Assembly: GCA_964650485.1 (NCBI GenBank)
Contig: CAZYTX010000004.1
Location: 57,093-121,092, forward strand
Direction of reading: 5' to 3'
Length of the DNA: 64,000 nt
Origin: CAZYTX01 sp964650485
GTDB lineage: Bacteria; RBG-13-61-14; DATKZS01
Part shown: one piece after another, positions 15,501 through 23,890 of the stretch
Layout of the letters: every line of letters begins with the position of its first letter
Numbering within the stretch: the stretch's first letter is position 1
Position numbers and translations under genes: made by a program
Notes under the pieces: model-generated
Told to the model about the DNA's origin: nothing
What the model saw: the letters and a program-made list of their open reading frames with translations, nothing else
Database searches by the model: none

Positions 15501-15679
15501 TCACACAGAGACACAGAGAACACAGAGATTTCTTTAAATTTCTCCTCTCATGGGCATGATGAAAAGGGAGATAAAAAACAAGGTTCCTTTTGCCAAAAGA
15601 TGGAAAAGCTTTTATTAGACAGGCAAAAATCCTTGCTTTTATTTTCATTGCTCTGTGGCCTCTGTGCCTCTGTGTGAAA
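15501..15679. repeat. Palindromic CACAGAG-type repeat, copy 2
   Basis: The left arm TCACACAGAGACACAGAGAA begins at 15501 and the inverted right arm, ending CTCTGTGCCTCTGTGTGAAA, ends at 15679. It is a CACAGAG variant of the CGCAAAG family at 10909, 17409 and 48196. It separates pdaD from speB and ends 21 bases before the speB start. Confidence 0.7.
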
Positions 15680-15700
15680 TATATTCTGGACAAAGAGACA

Positions 15701-16558
15701 ATGCCTGACACATGGTTCGGAATGGGGCCGCCGCTCTCGGAGTACGGCCACGCATCCGCGGTCATCATCGAGGCCCCTTACGAGGGCACGGTGACCTACG
15801 GCAAGGGAGCGAGCAGGGGCCCCGAGGCCGCGCGCAGGGCCTCGCAAAACATCGAGCTATACAGCGCCGTATTGGACGCCGAGCCCGCAAAGGTCGGCAT
15901 ACACGGCAGGCCCCCCTTGCACATGCCCGAGGACCCCGAGCGGGCGGTGATGGCGGTCAAGTCCGCGGTGGTCCAGGAGCTGGAGACAGGCAGGAGGCCG
16001 GTGCTGGTCGGCGGCGAGCACTCGCTCACCGCGGGATCGGTCAAGGCATGCCTGGAGAACTACCCCTCCCTCACCGTGCTACAGCTCGACGCACACGCGG
16101 ACCTGCGGGATACGTATGACGGCTCGCCATTCTCGCACGCCTGCGTGATGAGGAGGGTGCACGAGCTGGGCGCGCGGTTCGTGCAGGCCGGCATCAGGAG
16201 CATGTCCATCGAGGAAAAGGAGTGGCTGCAAAAAGAGGGCAGGGACCTTGTATACGCAAGCGATATAAGAGCGGGCAGGGGATGGGTGAAGAGGACCCTG
16301 GACTCTCTGTCCGAGGTCATATACGTGACCGTGGACGTGGACGTGATGGACCCCTCGGAGATGCCGGCCACCGGGACGCCAGAGCCGGGGGGCGTATCCT
16401 GCTCTCACCTGGTCGAGCTCTTCCTTTGCATGCGGGAGTCGGGAAAGCAGGTGGTGGGATTCGACCTGATGGAGCTCGCCCCCGTGCCCGGCCTACACTT
16501 CCCCGATTTCACCTGCGCATCACTCATCTACAACATGATCGGCGCTTTCTGGGCGTGA
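15701..16558 (+). CDS. speB: Agmatinase (ureohydrolase family)
   Basis: Hydrolyses agmatine to putrescine and urea with a two-manganese centre. The metal ligands are complete: GGEHSLT, QLDAHADLRDTYDG (DAHxD) and VDVDVMDPSEMPATGTPEPG. ATG 15701 is chosen because the longer frame runs back into a repeat and the family starts near here; 285 residues is typical. Given pdaD directly upstream, agmatinase is far more likely than arginase. The upstream leader is contributed by the palindromic repeat. Confidence 0.9.
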   Translation: MPDTWFGMGPPLSEYGHASAVIIEAPYEGTVTYGKGASRGPEAARRASQNIELYSAVLDAEPAKVGIHGRPPLHMPEDPERAVMAVKSAVVQELETGRRPVLVGGEHSLTAGSVKACLENYPSLTVLQLDAHADLRDTYDGSPFSHACVMRRVHELGARFVQAGIRSMSIEEKEWLQKEGRDLVYASDIRAGRGWVKRTLDSLSEVIYVTVDVDVMDPSEMPATGTPEPGGVSCSHLVELFLCMRESGKQVVGFDLMELAPVPGLHFPDFTCASLIYNMIGAFWA

Positions 16559-16589
16559 GCATCCGCTCTCCACTCCTGTCCGGTCGGCG

Positions 16590-17378
16590 CTACTCTTCCT
16601 CTTCTTCATCGTCCGGGGGCCTTGAATTCACCTTGTTGGTGAGCATCCCGATGCCGGAGACCTTTACGGTGACGGTGTCGCCGGGCTTCATTGGCCCCAC
16701 GCCCGGCGGGGTGCCGGTTGCGATCACGTCGCCCGGAAGCAGGGTCATGGCCATGGAGACCAGCTCCACCACCTTGTGCGCGTTGAATATGAGCTCTTTT
16801 GTGGAGGAGTCCTGCACCACCTTGCCGTTCAGTATGGCCTGCACCGTCTGCTCCCCGGGGTCGAGCTCGGTCTCGATGCAGGGGCCTATTGGACAGAAGG
16901 AGTCAAACCCCTTGGCCCGGGACCACTGCCCGTCCTTTGCCTGCAGGTCCCGGGCGGTCACGTCGTTCACGCAGGTGTAGCCCAGGATATACTCACCAGC
17001 ATCGGCCTCCCGCACCCGGCTGGCGTTCCTGCCGATCACGATGCCAAGCTCGGCCTCGTAGTCCACCCGCTCGGTCATGCCCAAAGGATAAAACACGGGC
17101 TCGCCCGGGCCGGTCACAGACGTGCTGGGCTTCAGGAAGATGATGGGCTCATCAGGCGCCGGCACGCCCATCTCCTTGGCGTGGTCCCGGTAGTTGAGCC
17201 CCAGGGCCACCACCTTGGAGGGAGTGACCGGGGCCAGGAGCCTCGCGCCCGAGAAGGGCGCCATCTCCTCGGTCCTCTCCCACTCCCCGAAGATATCTCC
17301 CACCACCAGGGCGAGCCCGTCGCCCTCCAGCGCACCGTAGCGGGGCCCGGACTTGTGCAGGAACCTGAAAAGCTTCAT
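16590..17378 (-). CDS. Fumarylacetoacetate hydrolase family protein
   Basis: A 262-residue FAH-fold enzyme, probably a C-C bond hydrolase, decarboxylase or isomerase acting on a 2-oxo acid. The family hallmarks are VALGLNYRDHAKEMG, IIFLKPSTSVTGPGEPV, the metal-binding VDYEAELGIVIG, NDVTARDLQ, and the end LLPGDVIATGTPPGVGPMKPGD. The C-terminus ends in a run of acidic residues. It converges on speB and has a palindromic repeat upstream, then sucD. The exact substrate is not clear. Confidence 0.88.
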   Translation of the reverse strand: MKLFRFLHKSGPRYGALEGDGLALVVGDIFGEWERTEEMAPFSGARLLAPVTPSKVVALGLNYRDHAKEMGVPAPDEPIIFLKPSTSVTGPGEPVFYPLGMTERVDYEAELGIVIGRNASRVREADAGEYILGYTCVNDVTARDLQAKDGQWSRAKGFDSFCPIGPCIETELDPGEQTVQAILNGKVVQDSSTKELIFNAHKVVELVSMAMTLLPGDVIATGTPPGVGPMKPGDTVTVKVSGIGMLTNKVNSRPPDDEEEEE

Positions 17379-17408
17379 GGCTCTTTCTCCTCTTTCTCAT
17401 CCTTTTTG

Positions 17409-17569
17409 TCTCACGCAAAGCACGTAGGCCCGTAGGGGGCGCAAAGAACGCAAAGTAAAAAAAACGCAAATAATTACTGTGTTTGGTCTTTGATAAATCG
17501 TATCTGCACTTGCACACCAAGAGAAGAAAATTTATAGATTCTTTGCGTCTTTGCGTCTCTGCGTGAAAC
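17409..17569. repeat. Palindromic CGCAAAG-type repeat, copy 3
   Basis: The left arm TCTCACGCAAAG begins at 17409 and the inverted right arm, CTTTGCGTCTTTGCGTCTCT followed by GCGTGAAAC, ends at 17569. It fills the gap between sucD and the FAH gene. Confidence 0.7.
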
Positions 17570-17600
17570 AAGTCTTAGTGTTTTATACAAGCGCCGCCTG

Positions 17601-18470
17601 TCAGCCCGTCATTTCCTGCATGGCCTCCCCTATGTGCGCAGGGCTTTTGACCACGTTCGCGCCCGCCTTCTCCAGCGCCTCCATCTTGTCCTTGGCCCCG
17701 CCCTTGCCTACCATGATGATGGCCCCGGCGTGGCCCATGCGCCGTCCCGGGGGCGCGGTGGAACCCGCGATAAAAGCGGCCACCGGCTTTTTGAACTCCG
17801 AGCGGATGTACTCCGCGGCCTCCTCCTCGGCCGAGCCCCCGATCTCGCCCACCATCACCACGCCTTTCGTCTGCCGGTCCCTGTTCATGAGAGCGAGCAC
17901 GTCTATGAAGTCCATGCCGATGACGGGGTCGCCTCCGATCCCCACGCAGGTGCTCTGGCCGAGCCCCAGGCCGGTGAGCTGGTACACGACCTCGTATGTG
18001 AGGGTGCCCGATCTCGAGACCACACCGATGTTCCCCTTCATGTGGATGTGGCCCGGCATGATACCCGCCTTGGCCTTGCCCGGAGAGATCACCCCCGGGC
18101 AGTTGGGACCTATGAGGTGCACGCCCTCGCGCCGGACGAAATGATACACCGGTATCATGTCCCGGGCCGGGATGCCCTCGCTTATGCAAACAACCACCTT
18201 GCAGCCCGCGGCCGCGGCCTCGGCTACGGCGTCCGCGGCGAAACGGGCCGGCACGAAGATGAGCGAGCAGTCGGCGCCAGTATTCTCGACCGCATCAGCC
18301 ACCGAGTCGAACACCGGCACTCCCAGGACCTCCTGGCCCCCCTTGCCCGGAGTGACCCCGGCCACAACGTGCGTGCCGTAGCCCATGCACTGCTCGGCGT
18401 GGAAACCGCCCTCCCTCCCGGTGATCCCCTGCACCACCACCCGGGTCTTCTTGTCAACAAGTATGCTCAT
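17601..18470 (-). CDS. sucD: Succinyl-CoA ligase (ADP-forming) alpha subunit
   Basis: Alpha subunit of succinyl-CoA synthetase, which couples succinyl-CoA and succinate to nucleotide triphosphate synthesis. Complete at 289 residues, with VVVQGITGREG at the CoA-binding start, GPNCPGVISPG, VSRSGTLTYEVV, GIGGDPVIG and RRMGHAGAIIM containing the phosphorylated His. The beta subunit gene sucC, normally directly upstream, is absent: about 600 bases without a gene precede sucD. Either sucC is elsewhere or this subunit works with another ATP-grasp partner. Confidence 0.93.
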   Translation of the reverse strand: MSILVDKKTRVVVQGITGREGGFHAEQCMGYGTHVVAGVTPGKGGQEVLGVPVFDSVADAVENTGADCSLIFVPARFAADAVAEAAAAGCKVVVCISEGIPARDMIPVYHFVRREGVHLIGPNCPGVISPGKAKAGIMPGHIHMKGNIGVVSRSGTLTYEVVYQLTGLGLGQSTCVGIGGDPVIGMDFIDVLALMNRDRQTKGVVMVGEIGGSAEEEAAEYIRSEFKKPVAAFIAGSTAPPGRRMGHAGAIIMVGKGGAKDKMEALEKAGANVVKSPAHIGEAMQEMTG

Positions 18471-19065
18471 CTGGAAAAAAACACTCCTATCATAAGAAAG
18501 TTACCGCAACTTAAAAAAAAGCACAGATAGATTATCACAGTTTAAACGCAAAAACACCAAGAACGCCGGGGAAGGAGCCGATTGCACGCGGGAGCTACAG
18601 CGGCGGAGCGAGAACGCCAAGGGGAGTAAGGTCTTTAGTATTCAGTATATGGAGTGTAACAGGTTTTTGTTTGAGTTCTCCCAGGGTTGCCACCCTGCCT
18701 GCCTGCCGAAGCGCTGCGCAGGCGGGGGCTTTAGGCCGAAAGCGCTTTCAGCGCCCTGGAGACTTTGGGCCTGACCCTGGATCACTGGATCACTGGCTCC
18801 TCTCCTATGGTGAGTAGAATCATGTGAGCATGAGTGTGGTCCATGAGTGGGTTCGGGTCTTCGGGGCCTGTTGCCCAAAGCCATCCCTTAGACCGCAACA
18901 ATACTAAAACGATTCAATAAAGCCCGGCCGGATGAACGGGCAAAAAATCAACCGTAAACAGCTAAGGGGCATAAGATTAAGCATCCGGTCGGATAAGCGG
19001 GCGTAAAATTGATTACAGGGCGTCATTTTCGCGTCCGGGAAAGTTAAAGAATGAAGGGAAAAGAC
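18471..19065. other. Gene-free stretch with short repeats
   Basis: No credible gene is seen. An 80-codon minus-strand frame (18642-18884) has no ribosome binding site or recognisable content. There is a tandem GGATCACT duplication near 18780 and an imperfect direct repeat: CCGGCCGGATGAACGGGC near 18925 and CCGGTCGGATAAGCGGGC near 18983, each followed by an A-rich run. Part of it must hold the sucD promoter. Confidence 0.5.
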
Positions 19066-20493
19066 TCAGTAGATGACTTCCTGCAAGAAGCGCCGCCAGA
19101 GCGGGTCGAACACGTACTTGTCCGGGTTGTAGTCCCGGCAGTTTTTGGGAATCTCCGCGCCGGTGCGGGAGCGGAACCCGGCGAGCTTTTGCAAGAGCTC
19201 CCCGGCCTTGCCGGGCTTCTGCCGGGCCAGGTTCTCGGTCTCTCCCATGTCGTTTTCAAGGTCATACAGCTCGAGCTCGCCCGTGTCATAAAAATGGATC
19301 AGCTTCCACCGCCCGTGCCTCGTCGCTCCGGACGACCTGCCTCCCAGAAAATGAGGGCGCGAAAGTGGATAGTGCCAGAAAAGCGGCCTTTCATCCCGCT
19401 GCTCTCCCGGCGCAGACAGGTACGGGCCGAGGTCCCGGCCGTCGTGCTTCCGGCCGGGGGGAGCTCCGCTTACTCCGGCGAAAAAAGGATAAAAGTCCAT
19501 GTTGATGACGGGTGATGTGCAGACCTCGCCTGCTGCCGCACGCGCCGGGTACCGGATGATAAGAGGGACCCGGATGCCGCCCTCGTAAAGGGTGGACTTG
19601 CCCGCCCGCATGGGGGAGTTGGAAGTAACCAGGCTTTCTCCCCCGTTGTCGCTGGTGAAGACCACCACCGTGTTCTCGTCGAGCCCGAGCTTCCGGAGGG
19701 TGTCCATGATCATGCCGGCGCCCCTGTCAACGGACTCGAGCTGGGCCGCGAGATGAGGGTTGTTCCTGCTCGCTCCGCTGTCGCTGCCCGCGGCCGGTCT
19801 CTGCTTGTACTTTTCAACCAGGCTTTCTTTGCCGCGCAGCACCGTGTGGACCGCGTAGTGGCTGAGCAATAGAAAGAAGGGCCGATCGCGGTGTCGTTTT
19901 ATAAACTCGACCGCCTCGTGGTTACACCTGTCCACCAGGAACTCGCGGCCGGACAGACGCTTTTCCACTTCAGGGCTCCACCGATAGGGGTAGAAGTAGT
20001 CGCCGTTTCCTATGCCGCGCGTTTCCGAGACCATGACCTCGTCGAACCCGTGATGGCGGGGAAACCCGCGGGGCTCGCGGTAGCCGGTCAAATGCCACTT
20101 TCCTATAAGTCCGGTCCGGTAGCCGCGCGCTTTTAGCATCTCGGGCAGGGTTACAAGCGAAAGCGGGAGATGCTTGTCCGACCAGGGCCGGATATAGTCG
20201 TTGATCCCCAGGCGGGCGGGGTACAAACCGCTCATGAGTGCCGCCCGGTACGGCGAGCACACCGGGGCCGCGGCGTAAGCGTCCGTGAACCTCACCCCCT
20301 CGCCTGACAGCCGGTCGAGACAGGGGCTCTCGTTAAAGCTGTTGCCGTAACAGCCGAGCTCGCTGTAACCAAGGTCGTCCGCCAGTATGAACACGATATT
20401 GGGAGGACGGCCCCCCGCGCCGAGCAAGGTCCATCCGCCCGCGGCAAGCGCGGCTGTGCAAAGGAAACCCCTGCGGGAGCTAACAGTACTCAT
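19066..20493 (-). CDS. Tat-exported sulfatase
   Basis: A formylglycine-dependent sulfatase of 475 residues. The N-terminus SSRRGFLCTAALAAGG is a twin-arginine signal. The active site follows: NIVFILADDLGYSELGCYG (metal-binding Asp pair at 39-40) and VCSPYRAALMSG with Cys79 in the CxPxR motif that is converted to formylglycine, then IGKWHLTG and FTSDNGGE. It should act in the periplasm on a sulfated ester. Neither a formylglycine-generating enzyme nor an anaerobic maturase is in the window, so activation must come from elsewhere. Confidence 0.92.
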   Translation of the reverse strand: MSTVSSRRGFLCTAALAAGGWTLLGAGGRPPNIVFILADDLGYSELGCYGNSFNESPCLDRLSGEGVRFTDAYAAAPVCSPYRAALMSGLYPARLGINDYIRPWSDKHLPLSLVTLPEMLKARGYRTGLIGKWHLTGYREPRGFPRHHGFDEVMVSETRGIGNGDYFYPYRWSPEVEKRLSGREFLVDRCNHEAVEFIKRHRDRPFFLLLSHYAVHTVLRGKESLVEKYKQRPAAGSDSGASRNNPHLAAQLESVDRGAGMIMDTLRKLGLDENTVVVFTSDNGGESLVTSNSPMRAGKSTLYEGGIRVPLIIRYPARAAAGEVCTSPVINMDFYPFFAGVSGAPPGRKHDGRDLGPYLSAPGEQRDERPLFWHYPLSRPHFLGGRSSGATRHGRWKLIHFYDTGELELYDLENDMGETENLARQKPGKAGELLQKLAGFRSRTGAEIPKNCRDYNPDKYVFDPLWRRFLQEVIY

Positions 20494-20816
20494 TCCGGTC
20501 TACTCTCTTCCTTTTATTGTCCTGGTTCAGCGGGAATTGCCTGCCTGTGCGGACACGTAGAAAGGGAGGCCCCCCGCTTATTTAACACCGATTTTCGCAA
20601 AACTCTTATCGTCATAAAAACCTATAATCGAGTTCCCTTTTTACCAAACCATGGTATCCTGTTCGGGAAGTTTTGTAAATTAATATCGGCCATGCCCGCT
20701 TTGTGGATCGGGATACTGAAATATGTATGCTGTCACGAATGGTGTGAGGGAAAAAGTGAAAGAGCTGAAACATGGATAATGTTTATTGTTTAGCTCTGCC
20801 CCCATCCCACACATCA
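20494..20816. other. Gene-free stretch upstream of the sulfatase
   Basis: No gene is visible. The part near 20580-20700 is AT-rich and should hold the sulfatase promoter on the minus strand. No clear terminator or operator stands out. Confidence 0.4.
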
Positions 20817-21794
20817 TCAGTCCTCCACCACTCGGAGGTGTGGGTCTTTGCTCTGGTCTTTTTCAGGTGAAGTCTTCCACCCGTTTATCACGGTGAGGCT
20901 GTAGCCCTTTGCGGTCTTTTTTGCGCCGGTCTGCTTGGCCGCGGGCGTGCATGAGCTTTGGTCGGCTTTTGGCTTGCAGCATGAGCAGGGCCCCGGGTCC
21001 TGGGTTCCCTCCCCGCCTTGGCCGCAGGGGCCGCTGCTGCATGCGGGCATGAGCCCGGTGCTGAACTCCTCGTCTTCTTCTTGCTTTTCACGGGGGCCTC
21101 TTCCTCCCCAGCCGCGGTTCGAGGTGAAGGGCACGCCCAGCCTGCGGAGCTTCCTCTGCTCCATTATGAGCCTCTCGTATGCGGTGTCCAGGACCTTTTC
21201 CCGCTGCTCGTGGCTCGCGTCCTTCGGGATGACGCCGTGGGAGTGCTCCAGTGTGTACTCGAGGTCGTGGCAATAGATAGTATAGCGGGCCAAAAGCTCC
21301 TGGGCGCCGTCATCTCGCTCTTTGACCTTCTCTGACACGCTTATCTCCATGGGCTCGCCCACGCCGGCCAGCACGTAGAACTGGTCCAGGTTGTAAGGGT
21401 AGACCGGTGCGAACTCGGCAACATCGGAATTGGGTATAAGACCTGTGATGGTAAAAGGCAGGGCGTTTATCTCGGCGCCTGCTTTTTTGAGCTTAGCGAG
21501 GTCGCTGTTCAGCCGGGTGTTTGCTATGACGAAGGACATGGCGGCCTTTCGCAGGGGCTTGAAGGGGTGGCCCCTTGAGTACGTCTTTTCGAATCGCGCG
21601 TTAATGTGGTTCACGGTGACGGTGTAGAAAGCTGAGAGGTCGAAGTTGTAGAGGTCCCCCGGCCGTCCCTGGTTCCTGGTTATGAGGCTGGGCCTTACGA
21701 TCACCTCGACCCTGGCCTTGCAGCTTGCCAGCGAGACTATGTCCTCCACTGACTCGGGCTTTCCCAGCCGAACCCACATTATATTATTGCTCAT
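20817..21794 (-). CDS. Unknown protein with a Cys-rich tail, coupled to the DUF1847 gene
   Basis: A 325-residue protein I do not recognise. Residues 1-225 look like a compact, mostly soluble domain with VEVIVRPSLITRNQGRPGD and VYPYNLDQFYVLAGVGEP and no signal peptide. After an acidic linker (EKQEEDEEF) comes a low-complexity, Cys-rich stretch with CSSGPCGQGG and GPCSCCKPKADQSSC, seven cysteines that could bind metal or an iron-sulfur cluster. The ATG shares one base with the stop of the preceding gene (TAATG), so the two products are probably made together and may interact. Confidence 0.75.
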   Translation of the reverse strand: MSNNIMWVRLGKPESVEDIVSLASCKARVEVIVRPSLITRNQGRPGDLYNFDLSAFYTVTVNHINARFEKTYSRGHPFKPLRKAAMSFVIANTRLNSDLAKLKKAGAEINALPFTITGLIPNSDVAEFAPVYPYNLDQFYVLAGVGEPMEISVSEKVKERDDGAQELLARYTIYCHDLEYTLEHSHGVIPKDASHEQREKVLDTAYERLIMEQRKLRRLGVPFTSNRGWGGRGPREKQEEDEEFSTGLMPACSSGPCGQGGEGTQDPGPCSCCKPKADQSSCTPAAKQTGAKKTAKGYSLTVINGWKTSPEKDQSKDPHLRVVED

Positions 21795-22765
21795 TACGAC
21801 ACCCTCTTTTCTTTTTCTTTCTTAATTCCCTTGAGGATCTGTTCCAGGTGGTGGGGGGAGTAGACCGCGCCGGCGGGGTTGTTCGCGAGCGCCCTGTCCT
21901 TTACGAACAGTGTGGTCACCGGGGCCTTGCTGTGCCTGGCGAAGAGTATGTCGCACCCCACGCACAGTCCGATCAGGAGGTTCAGGTCGGTGCCTGCCTG
22001 GTTCATGACCTCGGCCTGTGCTATTGCGTTGCAGGGAGACTTGCACCTGTTCTCGCCGCCGGTGCTGTCGTGCGACGCTGAGGATGCGATACGGCAGCAC
22101 ACCGGTGTCACCCCGAAGTACCGCTCCAGCACCCTGGTCAGGAGCTCTGCCTCCCTGAACATCTCCACGCAGAACGCCACGCCCACGCTCTTGTACCCCA
22201 TGCCCAAAGCGAAGTGCACCACCTCGGCCACCCTGCACAGTGATGTGTCCTCCTCCCATGCAACGTCATGGGCCACGTCGTGCAACTCGATCTCGGCCGC
22301 ATCCTCCTGCTGGAACTCCCCGGGCAGGTTAAAGGGGCACTCCCTTCCCTGCTGGCAAATCCTGTGCTTGCAGTGCACGCAGTCTACTTGTGATGCCTGC
22401 TCGATCACCTGGGGCACGGGCGCGCTCACAGGAAAGGGACAGGTGCTGAGTCCGAACCCCGCTGTAAGACGACCCTCGGCCAGGGCCGGTATGATCCCGT
22501 CAACCTGGCCTGCAACGTTCTGCACCACCTTGATCCCGGCATCCGCGCACTCGTCAATGAACTCCCTGCTCACTCCCCCGCACACCAGCACCTCGACCCC
22601 GAGGTCGAGCAACTGGTCTATGAAAAACTCCTCTGAAAGGTTGCTCACGCTCTCGCTGCGCCGCCAGGTGATCTTGCCGTCGTCAATGCGCACCATTACC
22701 ATCTCCTGGGCGTACAAGGGCCTTGGTGAAACCCTTTTTCCATAAAGTGGTATTGCAGCTATCAC
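21794..22765 (-). CDS. NifX-like domain fused to DUF1847 metal-binding domain
   Basis: Residues 1-110 resemble the NifX/NafY iron-molybdenum-cofactor-binding fold (VIAAIPLYGKRVSPR, VLVCGGVSREF, NVAGQVDGIIPAL). The rest is DUF1847: a Cys cluster CVHCKHRICQQGRECPF, then MGYKSVGVAFCVEMFREAEL, NRCKSPCNAIAQAEVMN and LLIGLCVGCDILFARHSKA. The start is GTG 22765, not the ATG at 22849: GAGGAG is eight bases upstream and the NifX fold begins there. A possible sigma-54 promoter lies just before it. It probably handles a metal cluster or acts as a redox sensor. The function of DUF1847 is not established. Confidence 0.8.
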   Translation of the reverse strand: MIAAIPLYGKRVSPRPLYAQEMVMVRIDDGKITWRRSESVSNLSEEFFIDQLLDLGVEVLVCGGVSREFIDECADAGIKVVQNVAGQVDGIIPALAEGRLTAGFGLSTCPFPVSAPVPQVIEQASQVDCVHCKHRICQQGRECPFNLPGEFQQEDAAEIELHDVAHDVAWEEDTSLCRVAEVVHFALGMGYKSVGVAFCVEMFREAELLTRVLERYFGVTPVCCRIASSASHDSTGGENRCKSPCNAIAQAEVMNQAGTDLNLLIGLCVGCDILFARHSKAPVTTLFVKDRALANNPAGAVYSPHHLEQILKGIKKEKEKRVS

Positions 22766-22794
22766 TTGCGCATCTCCTCTGTACTTTATAAAAA

Positions 22795-22810
22795 GCAAAC
22801 TTGAAGCCAA
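22795..22810 (-). promoter_or_regulatory. Candidate sigma-54 promoter of the NifX-DUF1847 gene
   Basis: On the minus strand TTGGCTTCAAGTTTGC places GG and GC exactly ten bases apart, as in -24/-12 promoters. The three bases after GGC differ from the consensus. Transcription would start near 22783, giving an 18-base leader that contains the GAGGAG ribosome binding site. Confidence 0.4.
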
Positions 22811-23052
22811 GTTAGACCATTTGGAGGAAGTCGCGGGGCAGACAGGCATTGAAAAGCGTGGCTCCTTTGCCAGGCCGCGCTCAACCGGGCATAATATCTG
22901 GATAATTTTTGCCGGCCGGGATCATCGGCGCAACGTTTTGAAGGAGGGGATGAAAATTAAAATTTATAATTAACCGATTTTAAAGCTAATTTTTGTTGCA
23001 GGCAATGTTGCTAAATACGCGGCGTTGACAAGGGATGCAACAACAGGCGGTT

Positions 23053-23889
23053 CTAACCCAGGGGAGCCTCCGGAGGGTAGATGCGCCTGCCTGGTACGGG
23101 CGGTGCCGCGGAAAAGACCTGGGTAACCTTTATTGAGCCGGTCCTTTTGCCGTTCTTTTTTTGCGCGCCCTGGAACGTTCCCTTTACCTGGTATGCCACC
23201 GGCTCGAAGGCCAGCACCGAGGCTGCCAGGATCCGACCTTTCTCGATCCTGTTAAGCGGGTGGTTTTTCTCGCCCGGCATTCGGAATACCAGGGTGGAGG
23301 GGTCCGGCGCGGAAACGCCCTGAATTGGCACTGCCACGGGGTCTCCCTGCTCGTCAACCAGTCCCAGGAACTTTATTGCCGCTGTCCTCTCCCACTTGTC
23401 CAGCACCTGGGCGGGCATGGGGCCGTTCGCGCTCTCTTTAGCTTGCTCTTTTGTTCGGGCCGCCCTTCTCGCGAGTCCTCCGACCAGGTGGGCCAAGAGC
23501 CCCTGGGCCTGGTAATCCTCGAGCTCGCGCACCTTGACCACGCCCACGTAGTTGGCGCCCATGTATGCGTTGTACCTGTAGAGGGGTTCGCTCTCGAACT
23601 GCTCCAGCAGAGGCCCCTGCGTGACCCACTCCTGGAACTCTCCCTTTGCTACATAAGCCCTGGCCCCCGGCCCCTGGCAGGCGAAGGTGATCTTTTTGTT
23701 GGACTCGAAGTTCCGCGCGGTCTTGTACACCATGAAGCGCACGAAGGCCATGGTGTCCGGGTCTATCATGCGTGCGGAGAGCAGTGGCACCACGTTGGGC
23801 ACGTTGTCGCTGTCCATGGTGGCCGCGAACTTGGGGTATGCCATGGACTTCATGGCCTTTGCAGCGCGGCCCGATAAGGTCTTGTCCAT
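23053..23889 (-). CDS. Pyridoxamine-phosphate-oxidase-like split-barrel protein
   Basis: A 278-residue protein with features of the FMN-binding split barrel. FAATMDSDNVPNVVPLLSAR near the start and KFLGLVDEQGDPVAVPIQGV in the second half look like the same strand pair twice, suggesting a tandem two-domain form. ARNFESNKKITFACQG fits the strand that contacts the flavin phosphate. It begins one base after the glycyl radical enzyme stop (TAG, C, ATG), so the two are almost certainly co-translated. Whether it binds FMN, F420 or haem is unknown. Confidence 0.7.
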   Translation of the reverse strand: MDKTLSGRAAKAMKSMAYPKFAATMDSDNVPNVVPLLSARMIDPDTMAFVRFMVYKTARNFESNKKITFACQGPGARAYVAKGEFQEWVTQGPLLEQFESEPLYRYNAYMGANYVGVVKVRELEDYQAQGLLAHLVGGLARRAARTKEQAKESANGPMPAQVLDKWERTAAIKFLGLVDEQGDPVAVPIQGVSAPDPSTLVFRMPGEKNHPLNRIEKGRILAASVLAFEPVAYQVKGTFQGAQKKNGKRTGSIKVTQVFSAAPPVPGRRIYPPEAPLG

Positions 23890-23890
23890 G

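Noticed and set aside
20494..20816. A riboswitch or small RNA upstream of the sulfatase
   Set aside because: No conserved helix pattern or terminator could be recognised; it is only AT-rich leader sequence.
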